Assembly: GCF_003863355.1 (NCBI RefSeq)
Contig: NZ_QQWG01000019.1
Location: forward strand, 1-64,000
Length of the DNA stretch: 64,000 bases
Direction: 5' to 3'
Source: Ancylomarina euxina
GTDB lineage: Bacteria; Bacteroidota; Bacteroidia; Bacteroidales; Marinifilaceae
Program-made: the position numbers and the translations under genes
Part shown: in pieces, positions 17,261 through 27,148 of the stretch
Position numbering within the stretch: position 1 is the stretch's first letter
How the letters are laid out: each line of letters starts with the position of its first letter
The notes under the pieces: generated by a model
What the model was told of the DNA's origin: nothing
What the model saw: the letters and a program-made list of their open reading frames with translations, nothing else
Databases searched by the model: none

Positions 17261-19858
17261 ATGAATTTTAATCAATACACCATAAAATCGCAGGAAGCGA
17301 TACAGTTGGCCCAGCAAATCGCTCAGGGCTACGAAAACCCACAGATAGAAAATGCTCATATTCTAAAAGCCATTTTTGAGCTCGATGAAAATGTACTACC
17401 CTTTATCTTAAAAAAGGTTGGTATTAATGCAGAGCTCTTTCAGAAAACTCTTGATCATGTTATTCAAAGCTTTGCCAAAGTACAAGGGGGTGAAATCGCT
17501 TTGTCTCGTGAAGCAACTAAAAGTTTAAATGATGCGGCCAATGTGGCTAAAAAAATGAAAGATGAGTATATCTCAATTGAACATCTTCTTTTGGCCATGC
17601 TAAAAGCGAAAGATTCGGTCTCTCGTTTGATGAAAGATAGTGGGATTGATGAAAGTAACCTTTCTGCAGCGATTAATGAGTTGCGTAAAGGGCAGAATGT
17701 GACTTCTCAATCACAGGAAGATACCTATAATACTCTCGATAAATATGCGAGAAACCTAAATAAGTTAGCCAATGATGGTAAACTGGATCCTGTAATTGGT
17801 CGTGACGAAGAGATCAGGCGAATTTTACAAATTCTTTCGCGACGAACCAAGAATAACCCCATGCTGATTGGTGAACCAGGTACGGGTAAAACGGCTATTG
17901 CTGAGGGCTTAGCTCACCGTTTGGTGAAAGGAGATATTCCAGATAATCTAAAGGATAAAATCATATATTCCTTGGATATGGGAGCTTTGATTGCCGGAGC
18001 GAAATACAAGGGCGAATTTGAAGAAAGGTTAAAGGCTGTTGTGAAAGAAGTGATTGCAGAAGATGGCAAGATTGTTCTTTTTATAGACGAGATTCACACA
18101 CTTGTAGGTGCTGGTGGAGGGCAAGGTGCTATGGATGCAGCCAATATTTTAAAGCCTGCTCTGGCCCGTGGGGAATTGCGAGCCATTGGTGCAACCACTT
18201 TGGATGAGTACCAAAAATACTTTGAAAAGGATAAGGCCTTGGAGCGTCGTTTCCAAAAGGTGATGATTAGTGAACCTAATCGAGAAAGTGCCATTTCTAT
18301 TCTTAGAGGTATTAAGGATAAGTATGAGAGTCATCATAAGGTGAGAATACAGGACAGTGCCATAATTGCTGCGGTTGAACTGTCACAACGCTATATTACT
18401 GATCGATTTTTGCCGGATAAGGCCATTGACCTAATGGACGAATCGGCTGCAAAATTGCGTATGGAAATCAATTCAAAGCCTGAGGAATTGGACGTTTTTG
18501 ATCGTAAGATTATGCAATTCGAAATTGAATTGGAAGCCATTAAACGGGATAATGATAAGGCCAAGATTTCTAAGATAAAGAAAGAACTGGCTGATCTTAA
18601 GGAAAGCAGAGAAGGTATCTATGCCAAGTGGCGATTGGAGAAAGACTTGGTTGAGAAAGTACAACATGTAAAAGCTCAAATTGAGGATGACAAACAAAAG
18701 GCTGATAGAGCAGAACGCGATGGTGACTTTGGTTTGGTTGCAGAGCTTCGTTATGGGAAAATTAAAGAGGGGGAAGAACTCTTAAATCAGCTTAAAAATG
18801 ATTTGGCTGCCAATCAGGAAAATGCTTTGATTAAGGAGGAAGTGACCAGTGAGGATATTGCTGAGGTTGTGGCAAAATGGACAGGAATACCTGTTTCTAA
18901 GATGCTGCAGAGCGATAGAGAAAAGTTATTGCAATTAGAAGATGAATTGCACAAGTCTGTGGTAGGGCAAGATGAGGCCATTGAATTGGTGTCTGATGCT
19001 GTTCGTCGTTCTCGTGCTGATTTGCAAGATAGTCATCGTCCAATAGGGAGTTTCTTATTCCTGGGAACAACAGGTGTTGGTAAAACAGAGTTGGCTAAAA
19101 CGTTGGCCGAATACTTGTTTAATGATGCGAACTCGCTCACTAGAATTGATATGAGTGAATATCAGGAGAGACATGCGGTAAGCCGCTTGGTAGGAGCGCC
19201 TCCGGGGTATGTAGGTTATGAAGAAGGTGGCCAGTTAACAGAAGCCGTTCGTCGCAAACCTTATTCAGTTGTTTTGCTTGATGAGATTGAGAAAGCTCAT
19301 CCCGATACTTTCAATATCCTTTTGCAAGTACTTGACGAAGGCCGTTTGACTGATAATAAAGGGCGTGTTGCTGATTTTAGGAATACCATTATTATCATGA
19401 CATCGAATATGGGTGCCCATATCATTCAAGATAGATTGGAAAATATTGATATGAATAAACGCATGGCCATTTTGGATGAAACAAAACTTGAAGTGCTTAA
19501 GCTTTTAAAGCAAAGCGTCCGTCCTGAGTTTCTAAACCGAATTGATGAGACGGTGATGTTTACACCACTTAATATCGACGAAGTTAAGCAAATTGTAAAG
19601 CTTCAGATTGAAGGTTTAAAGGGGATGTTGGCCAAAAAGGAGATTCGATTGAATGTTAGTGATGCTGTTATTTCACATTTGGCTGAGATAGGTTTTGAAC
19701 CTCAGTTTGGTGCTAGACCTATCAAACGTGTTATTCAAAGAGTGATTTTGAATCAATTATCCAAAGAGATTTTATCTGGAAGACTGATTTCGAACAATAT
19801 AATCTCGATAGATTTGGACGGAGGGAAGCTTGTTTTTAATAATCAGGATACAATATAG
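17261..19858 (+). CDS. clpB: ATP-dependent chaperone ClpB (protein disaggregase)
   Basis: The 865-residue protein has the full ClpB architecture: Clp_N repeats (about 1-150), AAA+ domain 1 with Walker [14 protein letters not shown] at about 206, the middle coiled-coil domain (about 410-525) that distinguishes ClpB from ClpA/ClpC, AAA+ domain 2 with Walker [14 protein letters not shown] at about 605, and the C-terminal D2-small domain. Walker B acids are visible ([20 protein letters not shown]). It works with DnaK/DnaJ to extract polypeptides from aggregates in the cytoplasm. It appears monocistronic, with a gap of about 150 nt before it and a strong terminator after it. No heat-shock operator was identified. 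Confidence 0.97.
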   Translation: MNFNQYTIKSQEAIQLAQQIAQGYENPQIENAHILKAIFELDENVLPFILKKVGINAELFQKTLDHVIQSFAKVQGGEIALSREATKSLNDAANVAKKMKDEYISIEHLLLAMLKAKDSVSRLMKDSGIDESNLSAAINELRKGQNVTSQSQEDTYNTLDKYARNLNKLANDGKLDPVIGRDEEIRRILQILSRRTKNNPMLIGEPGTGKTAIAEGLAHRLVKGDIPDNLKDKIIYSLDMGALIAGAKYKGEFEERLKAVVKEVIAEDGKIVLFIDEIHTLVGAGGGQGAMDAANILKPALARGELRAIGATTLDEYQKYFEKDKALERRFQKVMISEPNRESAISILRGIKDKYESHHKVRIQDSAIIAAVELSQRYITDRFLPDKAIDLMDESAAKLRMEINSKPEELDVFDRKIMQFEIELEAIKRDNDKAKISKIKKELADLKESREGIYAKWRLEKDLVEKVQHVKAQIEDDKQKADRAERDGDFGLVAELRYGKIKEGEELLNQLKNDLAANQENALIKEEVTSEDIAEVVAKWTGIPVSKMLQSDREKLLQLEDELHKSVVGQDEAIELVSDAVRRSRADLQDSHRPIGSFLFLGTTGVGKTELAKTLAEYLFNDANSLTRIDMSEYQERHAVSRLVGAPPGYVGYEEGGQLTEAVRRKPYSVVLLDEIEKAHPDTFNILLQVLDEGRLTDNKGRVADFRNTIIIMTSNMGAHIIQDRLENIDMNKRMAILDETKLEVLKLLKQSVRPEFLNRIDETVMFTPLNIDEVKQIVKLQIEGLKGMLAKKEIRLNVSDAVISHLAEIGFEPQFGARPIKRVIQRVILNQLSKEILSGRLISNNIISIDLDGGKLVFNNQDTI

Positions 19859-19871
19859 GCAAGTGCTGAGA

Positions 19872-19886
19872 CGTCCAACTTGGACG
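19872..19886. repeat. Perfect 15-nt palindrome
   Basis: CGTCCAACTTGGACG is two 7-nt arms around one base, located 13 nt after the clpB stop and before the terminator. No function is assigned. Confidence 0.6.
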
Positions 19887-19901
19887 ATTGTGCTTTAAAT
19901 C

Positions 19902-19943
19902 AAAAAACACCCCAATCTGGCTAGCGCCGATTGGGGTGTTTTT
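19902..19943. terminator. Strong bidirectional terminator
   Basis: AAAAAACACCCCAATC pairs with GATTGGGGTGTTTTT. It lies between convergent genes (clpB on plus, the S24 repressor on minus). Confidence 0.88.
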
Positions 19944-19982
19944 ATGTCTTGAATTATCCTGGGTGCTGAAAGACTAACTTTT

Positions 19983-20693
19983 CTAATCAATTTCAAAACC
20001 ATTATAGGTTTCAAATTTCCAAATTTCAACCACTTTACTGATAGCTAATTCATAAGGCTTGTATCTACGATTGGAGGAAACCAATTGTAAAGATTGATTT
20101 TTATTGAGTTGCTTGTACACAATTTTAAAAACAATCCCATCATCTTGTGTTACAATAATGCAGGGTGTTCCATCCTTTATTGTTTCCCAATTTTGAATGT
20201 AGGATGCCGTAATCCACGATCCTTCGGGTATGGGTTGCATTGAATCACCTTTGATTTGAAAGGTTCTATAGGTTCTATCTTTTGGTAAAAATGGAAGCGT
20301 AAATTTGGGTAGAGATTCTATGAATTCCATATCGCCATAACTATTGGTGTAGCCAGCCTGAGCCTTTAAAGGCACCATTTCGATATTTTCTTCCCCATCC
20401 TGATTGACCGAGATGGTCAGCAAGCGTAATTTCTTACCCGTTACATCAATATCGTAACCATCTTCTATCTGCGAAAGCTGAAATTCCGATAACTCTTGCA
20501 AATTGTATCTCACTAGTGCATCTATTGACACTTTAAAATACTCGGCAAATTTAATCAGCACCTTAAAAGGGGGTTGAACATTTTTTTCGTATCCAGCCAA
20601 TGTGGTACGCGTAATCTCCAATTGCTGAGCTAAATCTACCTGTGATTTCTTTCTTCTATTACGAAGGAACTTGATATTTTCTGGAAAAAACAT
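19983..20693 (-). CDS. XRE-family S24 peptidase-type (LexA-like) repressor
   Basis: The 236-residue protein has an N-terminal XRE helix-turn-helix (about 5-60; LAQQLEITRTTLAGYE) and a C-terminal S24 self-cleaving domain. The catalytic pair is Ser151 in KGDSMQP and Lys190 in GIVFKIVYK, 39 residues apart as in LexA/UmuD. A plausible autoproteolysis site is Ala113-Gly114 (KAQAGYTN). Bacteroidota that lack a classical LexA often carry this protein beside dinB. It would repress the divergent mutagenesis genes until DNA damage triggers RecA-assisted cleavage. The shared 73-nt intergenic region contains an imperfect inverted repeat that could be its operator. Confidence 0.88.
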   Translation of the reverse strand: MFFPENIKFLRNRRKKSQVDLAQQLEITRTTLAGYEKNVQPPFKVLIKFAEYFKVSIDALVRYNLQELSEFQLSQIEDGYDIDVTGKKLRLLTISVNQDGEENIEMVPLKAQAGYTNSYGDMEFIESLPKFTLPFLPKDRTYRTFQIKGDSMQPIPEGSWITASYIQNWETIKDGTPCIIVTQDDGIVFKIVYKQLNKNQSLQLVSSNRRYKPYELAISKVVEIWKFETYNGFEID

Positions 20694-20745
20694 AGCGACT
20701 TTTTCCCAAAGATAAGAAAGAAAGACTAAATTATAGGCAGAATAT

Positions 20746-20762
20746 TGACGAAATTATCGACA
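20746..20762. promoter_or_regulatory. Candidate operator for the S24 repressor
   Basis: TGaCGAaAtTaTCGaCA is a 17-nt imperfect inverted repeat with 6 of 8 base pairs matching. It ends 4 nt before the dinB ATG and lies about 50 nt from the divergent repressor start. A protein bound here would block dinB translation-start transcription. The assignment is inferred from symmetry and position. Confidence 0.4.
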
Positions 20763-20766
20763 TTGT

Positions 20767-21981
20767 ATGAGGAGGACCATATTACATATGGATTTGGACA
20801 CTTTTTTTGTGTCATGTGAGAGATTGTTGGACAGTAGATTGAACAATCGTCCGGTTTTGATTGGGGGAACATCAGATAGGGGAGTTGTAGCGGCTTGTAG
20901 TTACGAAGCGCGTGTGTATGGTATTCATTCGGCAATGCCCATGAAAATGGCACGCATGCTGTGTCCCGATGCCGTAGTGATTAGAGGAGATAGCGGAACC
21001 TATAGCAAGTTTTCGGATATGGTGACTGAAATTGTTAGGGAAGAATCGCCCATAGTCGAGAAATCATCAATCGATGAGTTTTATGTGGATATAACAGGCA
21101 TGGATCGCTTTGTGAAGGAGAGTTATATGTGGTCGAAAGAGTTGCGGGAAAAGATTTTAAAGGAAACACACCTGCCTATATCATTTGGTCTTTCTACCAG
21201 TAAAACGGTTTCTAAAGTGGGAACGGGAGAGGCAAAGCCCAATAATCATATCAATATAGAATATGGAAACGAAATGTCGTTTCTGGCTCCACTTTCAGTA
21301 AAGAAAATTCCTATGGTAGGCGATAAGACCTATCACAAGCTGCGCAGTATGGGCGTAGAGAAAGTGCGAACCATACAAGAAATGCCCATGGAATTAATGG
21401 AGCGCGTTTTGGGAAAGAATGGACAGGTGATTTGGAAAAAAGCACAGGGGATTGATAATACACCTGTAATTGCCTGGAACGAGAAAAAATCAATTTCGAG
21501 TGAACGAACTTTCGAAAAAGACACAACTGATATGCAAAAGCTACGTAGTATTTTAGTAGCAATGGCTGAAAACTTAGCCTATCAGCTGCGAAATGGAAAT
21601 AAACTGACGGCCTGTGTAACGCTCAAAATTCGCTATTCCGATTTTCAAACCTTCACAAAACAGATGCGAATACCATACACTTCACTCGATCATACCCTCA
21701 TCGCTACCACGCTTAGCCTATTTGATAAAATGTATGAGCGTAGAGTTTTGATTCGATTAATCGGAGTGAGCTTTAGTAATTTAGTGGGAGGAACCTATCA
21801 AATTCGTTTGTTCGAAGACTCAGAGAAACTCATAAAGCTGTATCAAGCTATGGATAATCTCCGAAATTGCTATGGGAAAGATGCTGTGAAACGCGCTATT
21901 GGAATGGACGTAAAAAGCATTGGGGGCATGAATCCTTTTAACGGACAAGCTCCAATTATTCCTGCTCATCGACGAAGATAG
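20767..21981 (+). CDS. dinB: Y-family DNA polymerase IV (DinB)
   Basis: The 404-residue protein has the Y-family catalytic core: ILHMDLDTFFVSCER (metal-binding Asp9), SYEARVYGIHSAMPM, and SIDEFYVDITG with the Asp/Glu pair near 107. A thumb and little-finger domain follow (about 240-360). The C-terminus ends INPAHRRR-like (PIIPAHRRR) and no clear QLxLF-type clamp motif is obvious. It performs translesion synthesis past damaged bases. The start at 20767 fits the family N-terminus and overlaps a GGAGG within its first codons, so its upstream ribosome-binding site is weak or the gene is leader-poor. The DnaE-like polymerase follows in the same direction. Confidence 0.93.
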   Translation: MRRTILHMDLDTFFVSCERLLDSRLNNRPVLIGGTSDRGVVAACSYEARVYGIHSAMPMKMARMLCPDAVVIRGDSGTYSKFSDMVTEIVREESPIVEKSSIDEFYVDITGMDRFVKESYMWSKELREKILKETHLPISFGLSTSKTVSKVGTGEAKPNNHINIEYGNEMSFLAPLSVKKIPMVGDKTYHKLRSMGVEKVRTIQEMPMELMERVLGKNGQVIWKKAQGIDNTPVIAWNEKKSISSERTFEKDTTDMQKLRSILVAMAENLAYQLRNGNKLTACVTLKIRYSDFQTFTKQMRIPYTSLDHTLIATTLSLFDKMYERRVLIRLIGVSFSNLVGGTYQIRLFEDSEKLIKLYQAMDNLRNCYGKDAVKRAIGMDVKSIGGMNPFNGQAPIIPAHRRR

Positions 21982-22096
21982 GATAATTAGGAATTACGAG
22001 TATTTCGCTCATCGAGCAGAGTCGGGGTGTAGAAATAAACAATTACGAATTACGTTTTTGACTTTTTAACTGTTAAGATTTTTTGACTTTGAAAAC

Positions 22097-25045
22097 ATGC
22101 TATTAAATTGCCATTCATATTATAGTTTTAAATACGGAACACTGTCGGTTGAAGATCTTTTAAATGAAGCATCAAGCGGAAAGCATACTGCTGTTGCTTT
22201 AACAGATATCAATAATACGGCTGTAAGCCTCGACTTTGTAAGACGATCAGAAGAATTTGGAATTCGCCCTGTAGTTGGTGTCGATATTCGAAATGGGATG
22301 GAACAGCAATATGTTCTGTTGGCTAAAAATGCCAAAGGATTTTGTGAGATTAATGAATTTCTGAATCCGCATTTGCACAATGATATTCTGTTTGAAACAG
22401 ATGCTCCTGTATTAGAAAATGCCTTTGTCGTTTATCCTTTTCAATCTGAACTGCGAGAGCTCAAAGAGCATGAATATTTGGGAGTAAGTTCAAAGAATTT
22501 GCCGTATTTACCTTTCTCGAAATGGAAAAATCATCAGGATAAGTTAGTGGTTCTACAAACTGCGAGCTTTCGAAATAAACGAGATTATAACATACATCGA
22601 TTATTAAGGGCAATCGATAAAAATACGCTTTTGAGTAGGCTTTCAAAAGAAGAGCAAGCTAATTTTGAAGATCAATACAGAAGTCAAGCAGATGTGTTGG
22701 AATTGTACAAAGCATATCCTAAACTGATTAAGAATACTGAAAATTTGCTGTCAGCTTGTAATATGAATTTTGAGTTTGGGACGAATAAGAATAAAAAACG
22801 ATTTACGAACTCGGAAGAGGATGACTTTAAGCTGTTAAGACAGCTGGCCTGTGATGGTTTGCAGTATCGATATCAGAACGTGACAGATGAGATTCTGGAC
22901 CGAATGAATAAGGAATTGAAGGTTATTCGTGAACTAAATTTCTGTTCTTATTTTCTGATTAATTGGGATTTAGTATGCTATGCGCAGAGTCAAGGCTATT
23001 ATCATGTTGGTAGAGGAAGTGGAGCTAATAGTTTGGTCGCTTACTTATTAAAAATCACCAATGTTGATCCTGTTGAATTAGATCTTTATTTTGAACGATT
23101 TATTAACCCTTTTCGAACTTCTCCGCCTGATTTTGATATCGACTTTTCATGGACAGACAGAGATGATGTAACGCGATATTTGTTCGATAAATATGGTTGG
23201 GATAAGGTTGTTCTGCTTGGCACCTTTATTACGTTCAATCACAAATCAGCTTTCCGGGAAATTGGTAAGGTGTTTGGTTTACCCGATGAAGAGATTGTTC
23301 GTCTGCAAAAAAATCCAAATCCTGATCAGGCTGATGAGTATGGGAAATGGGTGATTCGCTACAGTCAATATATTGCCGGTTTTCCGAGTCAAAATAGCAT
23401 TCATTCAAGTGGCATTCTAATCGCTGAAGAGCCAATCAGTCAATATTCAGCGACTGAGCTTTTACCCAAAGGTTTCCCTTCAACTCAGTTCGATATGTAT
23501 ATAGCTGAGGATTTGGGTTTGCATAAATTTGACATTTTGAGTCAGCGAGGTTTGGGTAAAATTAAAGATAGTTTAACCATCATTAAGCAAAACTATGGAT
23601 TGGATATAGATATTAATGATACGAAACTATTCATGGAGGATCTGCGTGTAAAAAGTATGCTTAAAAAAGGAGAAGCCATTGGCTGTTTTTATGTGGAGTC
23701 ACCAGCAATGCGTATGCTTTTGACTAAGCTGAAGGCTGAGGATTACAAGCGTTTGGTGGCTGCCAGTTCTATTATTCGTCCAGGTGTGGCTAAAAGCGGC
23801 ATGATGCGAGAATATATTATCCGTTTTCAGAATAAGGATAGGAGAGAACAAGCTCAAAAAGAATTACCCGAACTCTATAAAATATTGGAAGAAACCTATG
23901 GTGTGATGGTTTATCAGGAAGATGTGATTAAGGTGGCTCACTACTTTGCCGGATTAACATTGGATGAGGCTGATGTTTTGCGCCGGGGTATGTCGTGGAA
24001 GTTTAAGCAAAGAAATGAGTTTGGAAAGGTCAAAGATAAATTCTTTTCCAATTGCAAAACCAAAGGATATGCCGATGAGCTTGTAAAAGATATTTGGAGA
24101 CAGATTGAAAGCTTTGCCAATTATGCTTTTGCGAAAGGACATTCAGCCAGTTATGCGGTAGAGAGTTTTCAGGCCCTTTATTTAAAGGCCTATTACCCTT
24201 TGGAGTATCTGGTTGCCACATTAAATAACGGCGGTGGTTTTTATTCCGCACAATTGTATTTGCACGAAGCTGTTATGCAGGGTGCAGATATTCAAGTGCC
24301 TTGTGTGAACCGATGTGTTTGGAAAAATACGATTCAGGATAAAACCATATGGCTGGGTTTTTATTTGTTAAGAGATTTGGAAAGCGGTACAGGTAAAGCT
24401 TTGATTAAAGAAAGGGATAAATATGGAGAATTTGCGAATTTGCGTGATTTTATCAAGCGTTTTCCCATTAGTTTGGAGCAGTTAATCATTTTAATACGTA
24501 TTGGAGCTTTCCGATTTACGGGGCAGGATAAAAAGGAGCTCTTGTGGGATGCGCATTTTTTATTGGGACATAGTAAGAAAACAAAACCTGAGAAAACGCT
24601 TTTCCAAACTGAAGTGAAAGAATTTCAGCTGCCAAAATTGTGGAGACATAACTTAGAGGATACTTTTGATGAACTAGAATTGCTCGGTTTATCGGTGCAA
24701 TCACCTTTTAAACTGGTTAAAGATGAACTGTCATCTGATTTAAAGGCTTGCCATTTAACACGATTAATTAATCGATATATTCGTATTGTTGGCTTTCTAA
24801 TTCATCGTAAACCAACTAGGGCCAGTAATGGTAAACTGATGTATTTTGGAACCTGGATCGATTTGGATGGTCATTGGTTGGATACGGTTCATTTTCCCCC
24901 AGTAGCTATAGCCTATCCTTTTCGAGGACCTGGTTCTTACCTTATAGAGGGTAAGGTTGTTGACGAGTATGGTTTTCTAAGCATAGAGGTCTCTAAGATG
25001 GAACGAATGTCCCATTTGAGTAGAGAAGATCTCACAAATCAATAG
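22097..25045 (+). CDS. DnaE-like (error-prone type) DNA polymerase III alpha subunit
   Basis: The 982-residue protein is shorter than the roughly 1160 of a replicative DnaE1. It has an N-terminal PHP domain (1-about 200) whose canonical HxH...TDH ligands are altered (LNCHSYYSF, ALTDINNT). The polymerase palm includes GRGSGANSLVAYLL and the metal-binding aspartates in PDFDIDFSW near 347, and helix-hairpin-helix regions follow. An OB fold lies near the end (about 905-970, RYIRIVGFLIHRKPTRAS). The tau-binding tail is missing. With the divergent S24 repressor and dinB it forms a damage-induced mutagenesis cassette, comparable to ImuB/DnaE2 systems. The degenerate PHP site suggests no proofreading-linked metal activity. 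Confidence 0.9.
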   Translation: MLLNCHSYYSFKYGTLSVEDLLNEASSGKHTAVALTDINNTAVSLDFVRRSEEFGIRPVVGVDIRNGMEQQYVLLAKNAKGFCEINEFLNPHLHNDILFETDAPVLENAFVVYPFQSELRELKEHEYLGVSSKNLPYLPFSKWKNHQDKLVVLQTASFRNKRDYNIHRLLRAIDKNTLLSRLSKEEQANFEDQYRSQADVLELYKAYPKLIKNTENLLSACNMNFEFGTNKNKKRFTNSEEDDFKLLRQLACDGLQYRYQNVTDEILDRMNKELKVIRELNFCSYFLINWDLVCYAQSQGYYHVGRGSGANSLVAYLLKITNVDPVELDLYFERFINPFRTSPPDFDIDFSWTDRDDVTRYLFDKYGWDKVVLLGTFITFNHKSAFREIGKVFGLPDEEIVRLQKNPNPDQADEYGKWVIRYSQYIAGFPSQNSIHSSGILIAEEPISQYSATELLPKGFPSTQFDMYIAEDLGLHKFDILSQRGLGKIKDSLTIIKQNYGLDIDINDTKLFMEDLRVKSMLKKGEAIGCFYVESPAMRMLLTKLKAEDYKRLVAASSIIRPGVAKSGMMREYIIRFQNKDRREQAQKELPELYKILEETYGVMVYQEDVIKVAHYFAGLTLDEADVLRRGMSWKFKQRNEFGKVKDKFFSNCKTKGYADELVKDIWRQIESFANYAFAKGHSASYAVESFQALYLKAYYPLEYLVATLNNGGGFYSAQLYLHEAVMQGADIQVPCVNRCVWKNTIQDKTIWLGFYLLRDLESGTGKALIKERDKYGEFANLRDFIKRFPISLEQLIILIRIGAFRFTGQDKKELLWDAHFLLGHSKKTKPEKTLFQTEVKEFQLPKLWRHNLEDTFDELELLGLSVQSPFKLVKDELSSDLKACHLTRLINRYIRIVGFLIHRKPTRASNGKLMYFGTWIDLDGHWLDTVHFPPVAIAYPFRGPGSYLIEGKVVDEYGFLSIEVSKMERMSHLSREDLTNQ

Positions 25046-25064
25046 TTAAACCGCTTGTAATCAT

Positions 25065-25108
25065 AAAACCACCTCAGTCAGCTTTTTGTTAATTGAGGTG
25101 GTTTCGTT
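25065..25108 (+). terminator. Intrinsic terminator after the polymerase gene
   Basis: AAACCACCTCA pairs with TGAGGTGGTTT around a roughly 19-nt loop, with T residues following. Confidence 0.8.
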
Positions 25109-25221
25109 TAAGTACGATATAAAAGGGAAGATTGATATGAATCGATTATCCCTTTTCTTTAAACACTAAGTAGAAGGATTCCATTTTATATTCTTATATG
25201 AATATACAAATGTTGGTTATA

Positions 25222-25250
25222 TTGTTTATTAAATTGTTTTCATAAATTTG
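25222..25250 (+). promoter_or_regulatory. Bacteroidota housekeeping-type promoter
   Basis: TTG (25222-25224), 18 nt, then TAAATTTG (25243-25250), preceded by TTTTCA. This fits TTG/TAnnTTTG. It drives the membrane protein, protease and secreted-protein block starting at 25280, giving a leader of about 25 nt. Confidence 0.7.
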
Positions 25251-25279
25251 ATCTCATGTTAATTTAAAGATGAAAAAGT

Positions 25280-25786
25280 ATGTGGAATAAAATCAAACAA
25301 ACCAAGTATTTATTCTTAGGACAATATTTTCTGCTAGGAATTATTTTAGGTGTATTTGTCTATCAATTCTTAACCCAATCATTATTGAATCAGAGGATTG
25401 ATTTGGCATTACTCTTTGATAAAGAAACAATAGGATTCCTTATTTCATGTTTAGTCGGAGGCATTTCAGGAGGTATCGTTTATATTATCATCTCCTTAAA
25501 TGATAAAACAAGGGTGAAAAGAGAATCTAATAGTTGGGTTAAAATGAAAAATGCGAAGATTAGCTCACTTATATTTAAAGCAATGTTTGCTTTTTCGATG
25601 GGTGCTTTTGTAGGAATGCTGGCTAAGAAAGCCATGGATCTAGAGTCCTATACAAATTTCATGAGTTCTTTGTTTTCAAGCGAGAATATGATAAGCTATA
25701 TAGGCGCTGTAGTGGCTGCTTGTGTATTTGCTATTCCTTTATCAATTGGAGCATTAAAGCGTTTAAGACTTCTTTACGATAATTAA
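25280..25786 (+). CDS. Four-helix inner-membrane protein, unknown function
   Basis: The 168-residue protein has four hydrophobic segments at about 10-33, 52-72, 95-117 and 137-157 (for example FLGQYFLLGIILGVFVYQFL and FLISCLVGGISGGIVYIIIS), with a basic first loop (NDKTRVKRESNSW). Both termini are probably cytoplasmic. No transport or enzyme signature is present. An ATG ten bases upstream opens only a seven-codon frame (MKKYVE) and is not the start. It is the first gene after a strong promoter and is followed after 45 nt by a two-lobed aspartic protease, so the two may be co-expressed. Confidence 0.65.
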   Translation: MWNKIKQTKYLFLGQYFLLGIILGVFVYQFLTQSLLNQRIDLALLFDKETIGFLISCLVGGISGGIVYIIISLNDKTRVKRESNSWVKMKNAKISSLIFKAMFAFSMGAFVGMLAKKAMDLESYTNFMSSLFSSENMISYIGAVVAACVFAIPLSIGALKRLRLLYDN

Positions 25787-25831
25787 AGAATGTGAAAGCA
25801 AGTAAATATATGAAGCTTAAAAGTCATTTTA

Positions 25832-27130
25832 ATGAAGCAAAACTACTACGTGATTAGTATCCTTCTTTTTAGTTTGCTATTTATAGGAAAACCAACACAA
25901 GCTCAATCTCCCAATGAATTAATCGGTCAATTGATAGGAGGCGATGATATGTTTGAATTGCAAAAGCAACATGATCTCTTGAAAGATAGTATCATTCCTA
26001 TGCTTGATTGTATGTCCGAAGCAATGCTTGCAATATCTTTTAACCAGCCTAATAAAGGAATTAAAGCTTTTGATGACTTATTGAGCGATGAAAACTATCA
26101 GGCTCAATTGGGAATAAATACCATTGCCAATTTCATGTACCTCTATGCAGATGTATTCGAGAATAAATATGATTTTAAAGCTTGTGTAGAGCTGTTGCAA
26201 TCCTTTCTGGAGCAGACCAAAGCAGTGTCTCTTGGACAAATTAGAGAGATACTTCAGAATAAATTAAAGCTCAATATATCTTTGTCTAAAGCAGCCAGCT
26301 TTAAAGTCGTTCGTCCTAATAACGACTGTGAAATAGATTTTTATTTTGAAAAAGCGGGTAGAGGAGAAAGCTTAATGGTAAATGCTGAGATAAATGGTAA
26401 AGACTTACCGATGATTTTCGATACGGGTTGTCCCAAGTATAGCTTATTGTCTGAATCCACAGCAAAAAGTCTCGGGATTGTTAAAATTGCAGATTCCATA
26501 TCTATGGTAGGTGTAGGAAAAGGGACAGCATGGGTTGGAACCACTGATAGTTTAATGATTGGAGAGGTTATCTGTTATAATCCAATTTTCTACGTTGTAC
26601 CAAAAATCGTAACTGATACATCCTTGAACGATTTTGCTGTATTAGGAGCCGATATTTTCAACGCCTTAGATGAGCAAAATTTTTACCCTAAGAAAAAGAA
26701 AATCATAGTCCCAGCTCAATTATCGGTTTTACCTGAGAGTGGAAATAATTTGGTGATGAAAAGTCGACAGCCTTATCTTAAGTTGAACTTGAATGGAAAA
26801 TCCTGCTTGATGCATTTTGATTCAGGTAATGTCAAAACCTATATGAATCATCTTTTTTATGAGAGAAATAAATCATGGGTTGAAAGGCAAGGTCAACAGG
26901 ATTCAATCCGAATTGGAGGCTTTGGAGGTATTTCAATACAAAATTCATATCGATTGCCAAAAATCACCTTCGAACTCGAAGGTCGTGCGTCTGTTTTTAA
27001 TCAAATTCAGGTCAGTATAGAATCAGAAATGAATATCTGGCGCGAGGATGGTAGACTTGGAACCGATTTCTTAAAGAAGTTTGATAAAATCGTTTTAAGC
27101 TATAAAAATATGTTTGTTGCCGTAGAATAG
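25832..27130 (+). CDS. Secreted two-lobed retropepsin-like aspartic protease
   Basis: The 432-residue protein has a signal peptide (ISILLFSLLFIGKPTQA), a helical, TPR-like region (about 35-155), and then two retropepsin-like lobes. Lobe 1 has the catalytic-type triad Asp197-Thr-Gly in MIFDTGCPKYSLL and the downstream hydrophobic-hydrophobic-Gly psi loop VLGADIF. Lobe 2 has Asp330-Ser-Gly in HFDSGNVKTYM and RLGTDFLKKF. Single-lobe retropepsin domains dimerise to make one active site. Here both lobes are in one chain, as in pepsin, so it could be an active monomeric periplasmic protease. The substrate is unknown. A secreted protein follows 18 nt later. Confidence 0.8.
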   Translation: MKQNYYVISILLFSLLFIGKPTQAQSPNELIGQLIGGDDMFELQKQHDLLKDSIIPMLDCMSEAMLAISFNQPNKGIKAFDDLLSDENYQAQLGINTIANFMYLYADVFENKYDFKACVELLQSFLEQTKAVSLGQIREILQNKLKLNISLSKAASFKVVRPNNDCEIDFYFEKAGRGESLMVNAEINGKDLPMIFDTGCPKYSLLSESTAKSLGIVKIADSISMVGVGKGTAWVGTTDSLMIGEVICYNPIFYVVPKIVTDTSLNDFAVLGADIFNALDEQNFYPKKKKIIVPAQLSVLPESGNNLVMKSRQPYLKLNLNGKSCLMHFDSGNVKTYMNHLFYERNKSWVERQGQQDSIRIGGFGGISIQNSYRLPKITFELEGRASVFNQIQVSIESEMNIWREDGRLGTDFLKKFDKIVLSYKNMFVAVE

Positions 27131-27148
27131 TCAATTTTAAATGTCAAT

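Noticed and set aside
21988-22060. Short repeats of the AATTACGAATTACG type between dinB and the DnaE-like gene
   Set aside because: Two loose copies only, in a 115-nt gap. They match a common low-complexity intergenic pattern and no arms or spacing suggest a specific operator.
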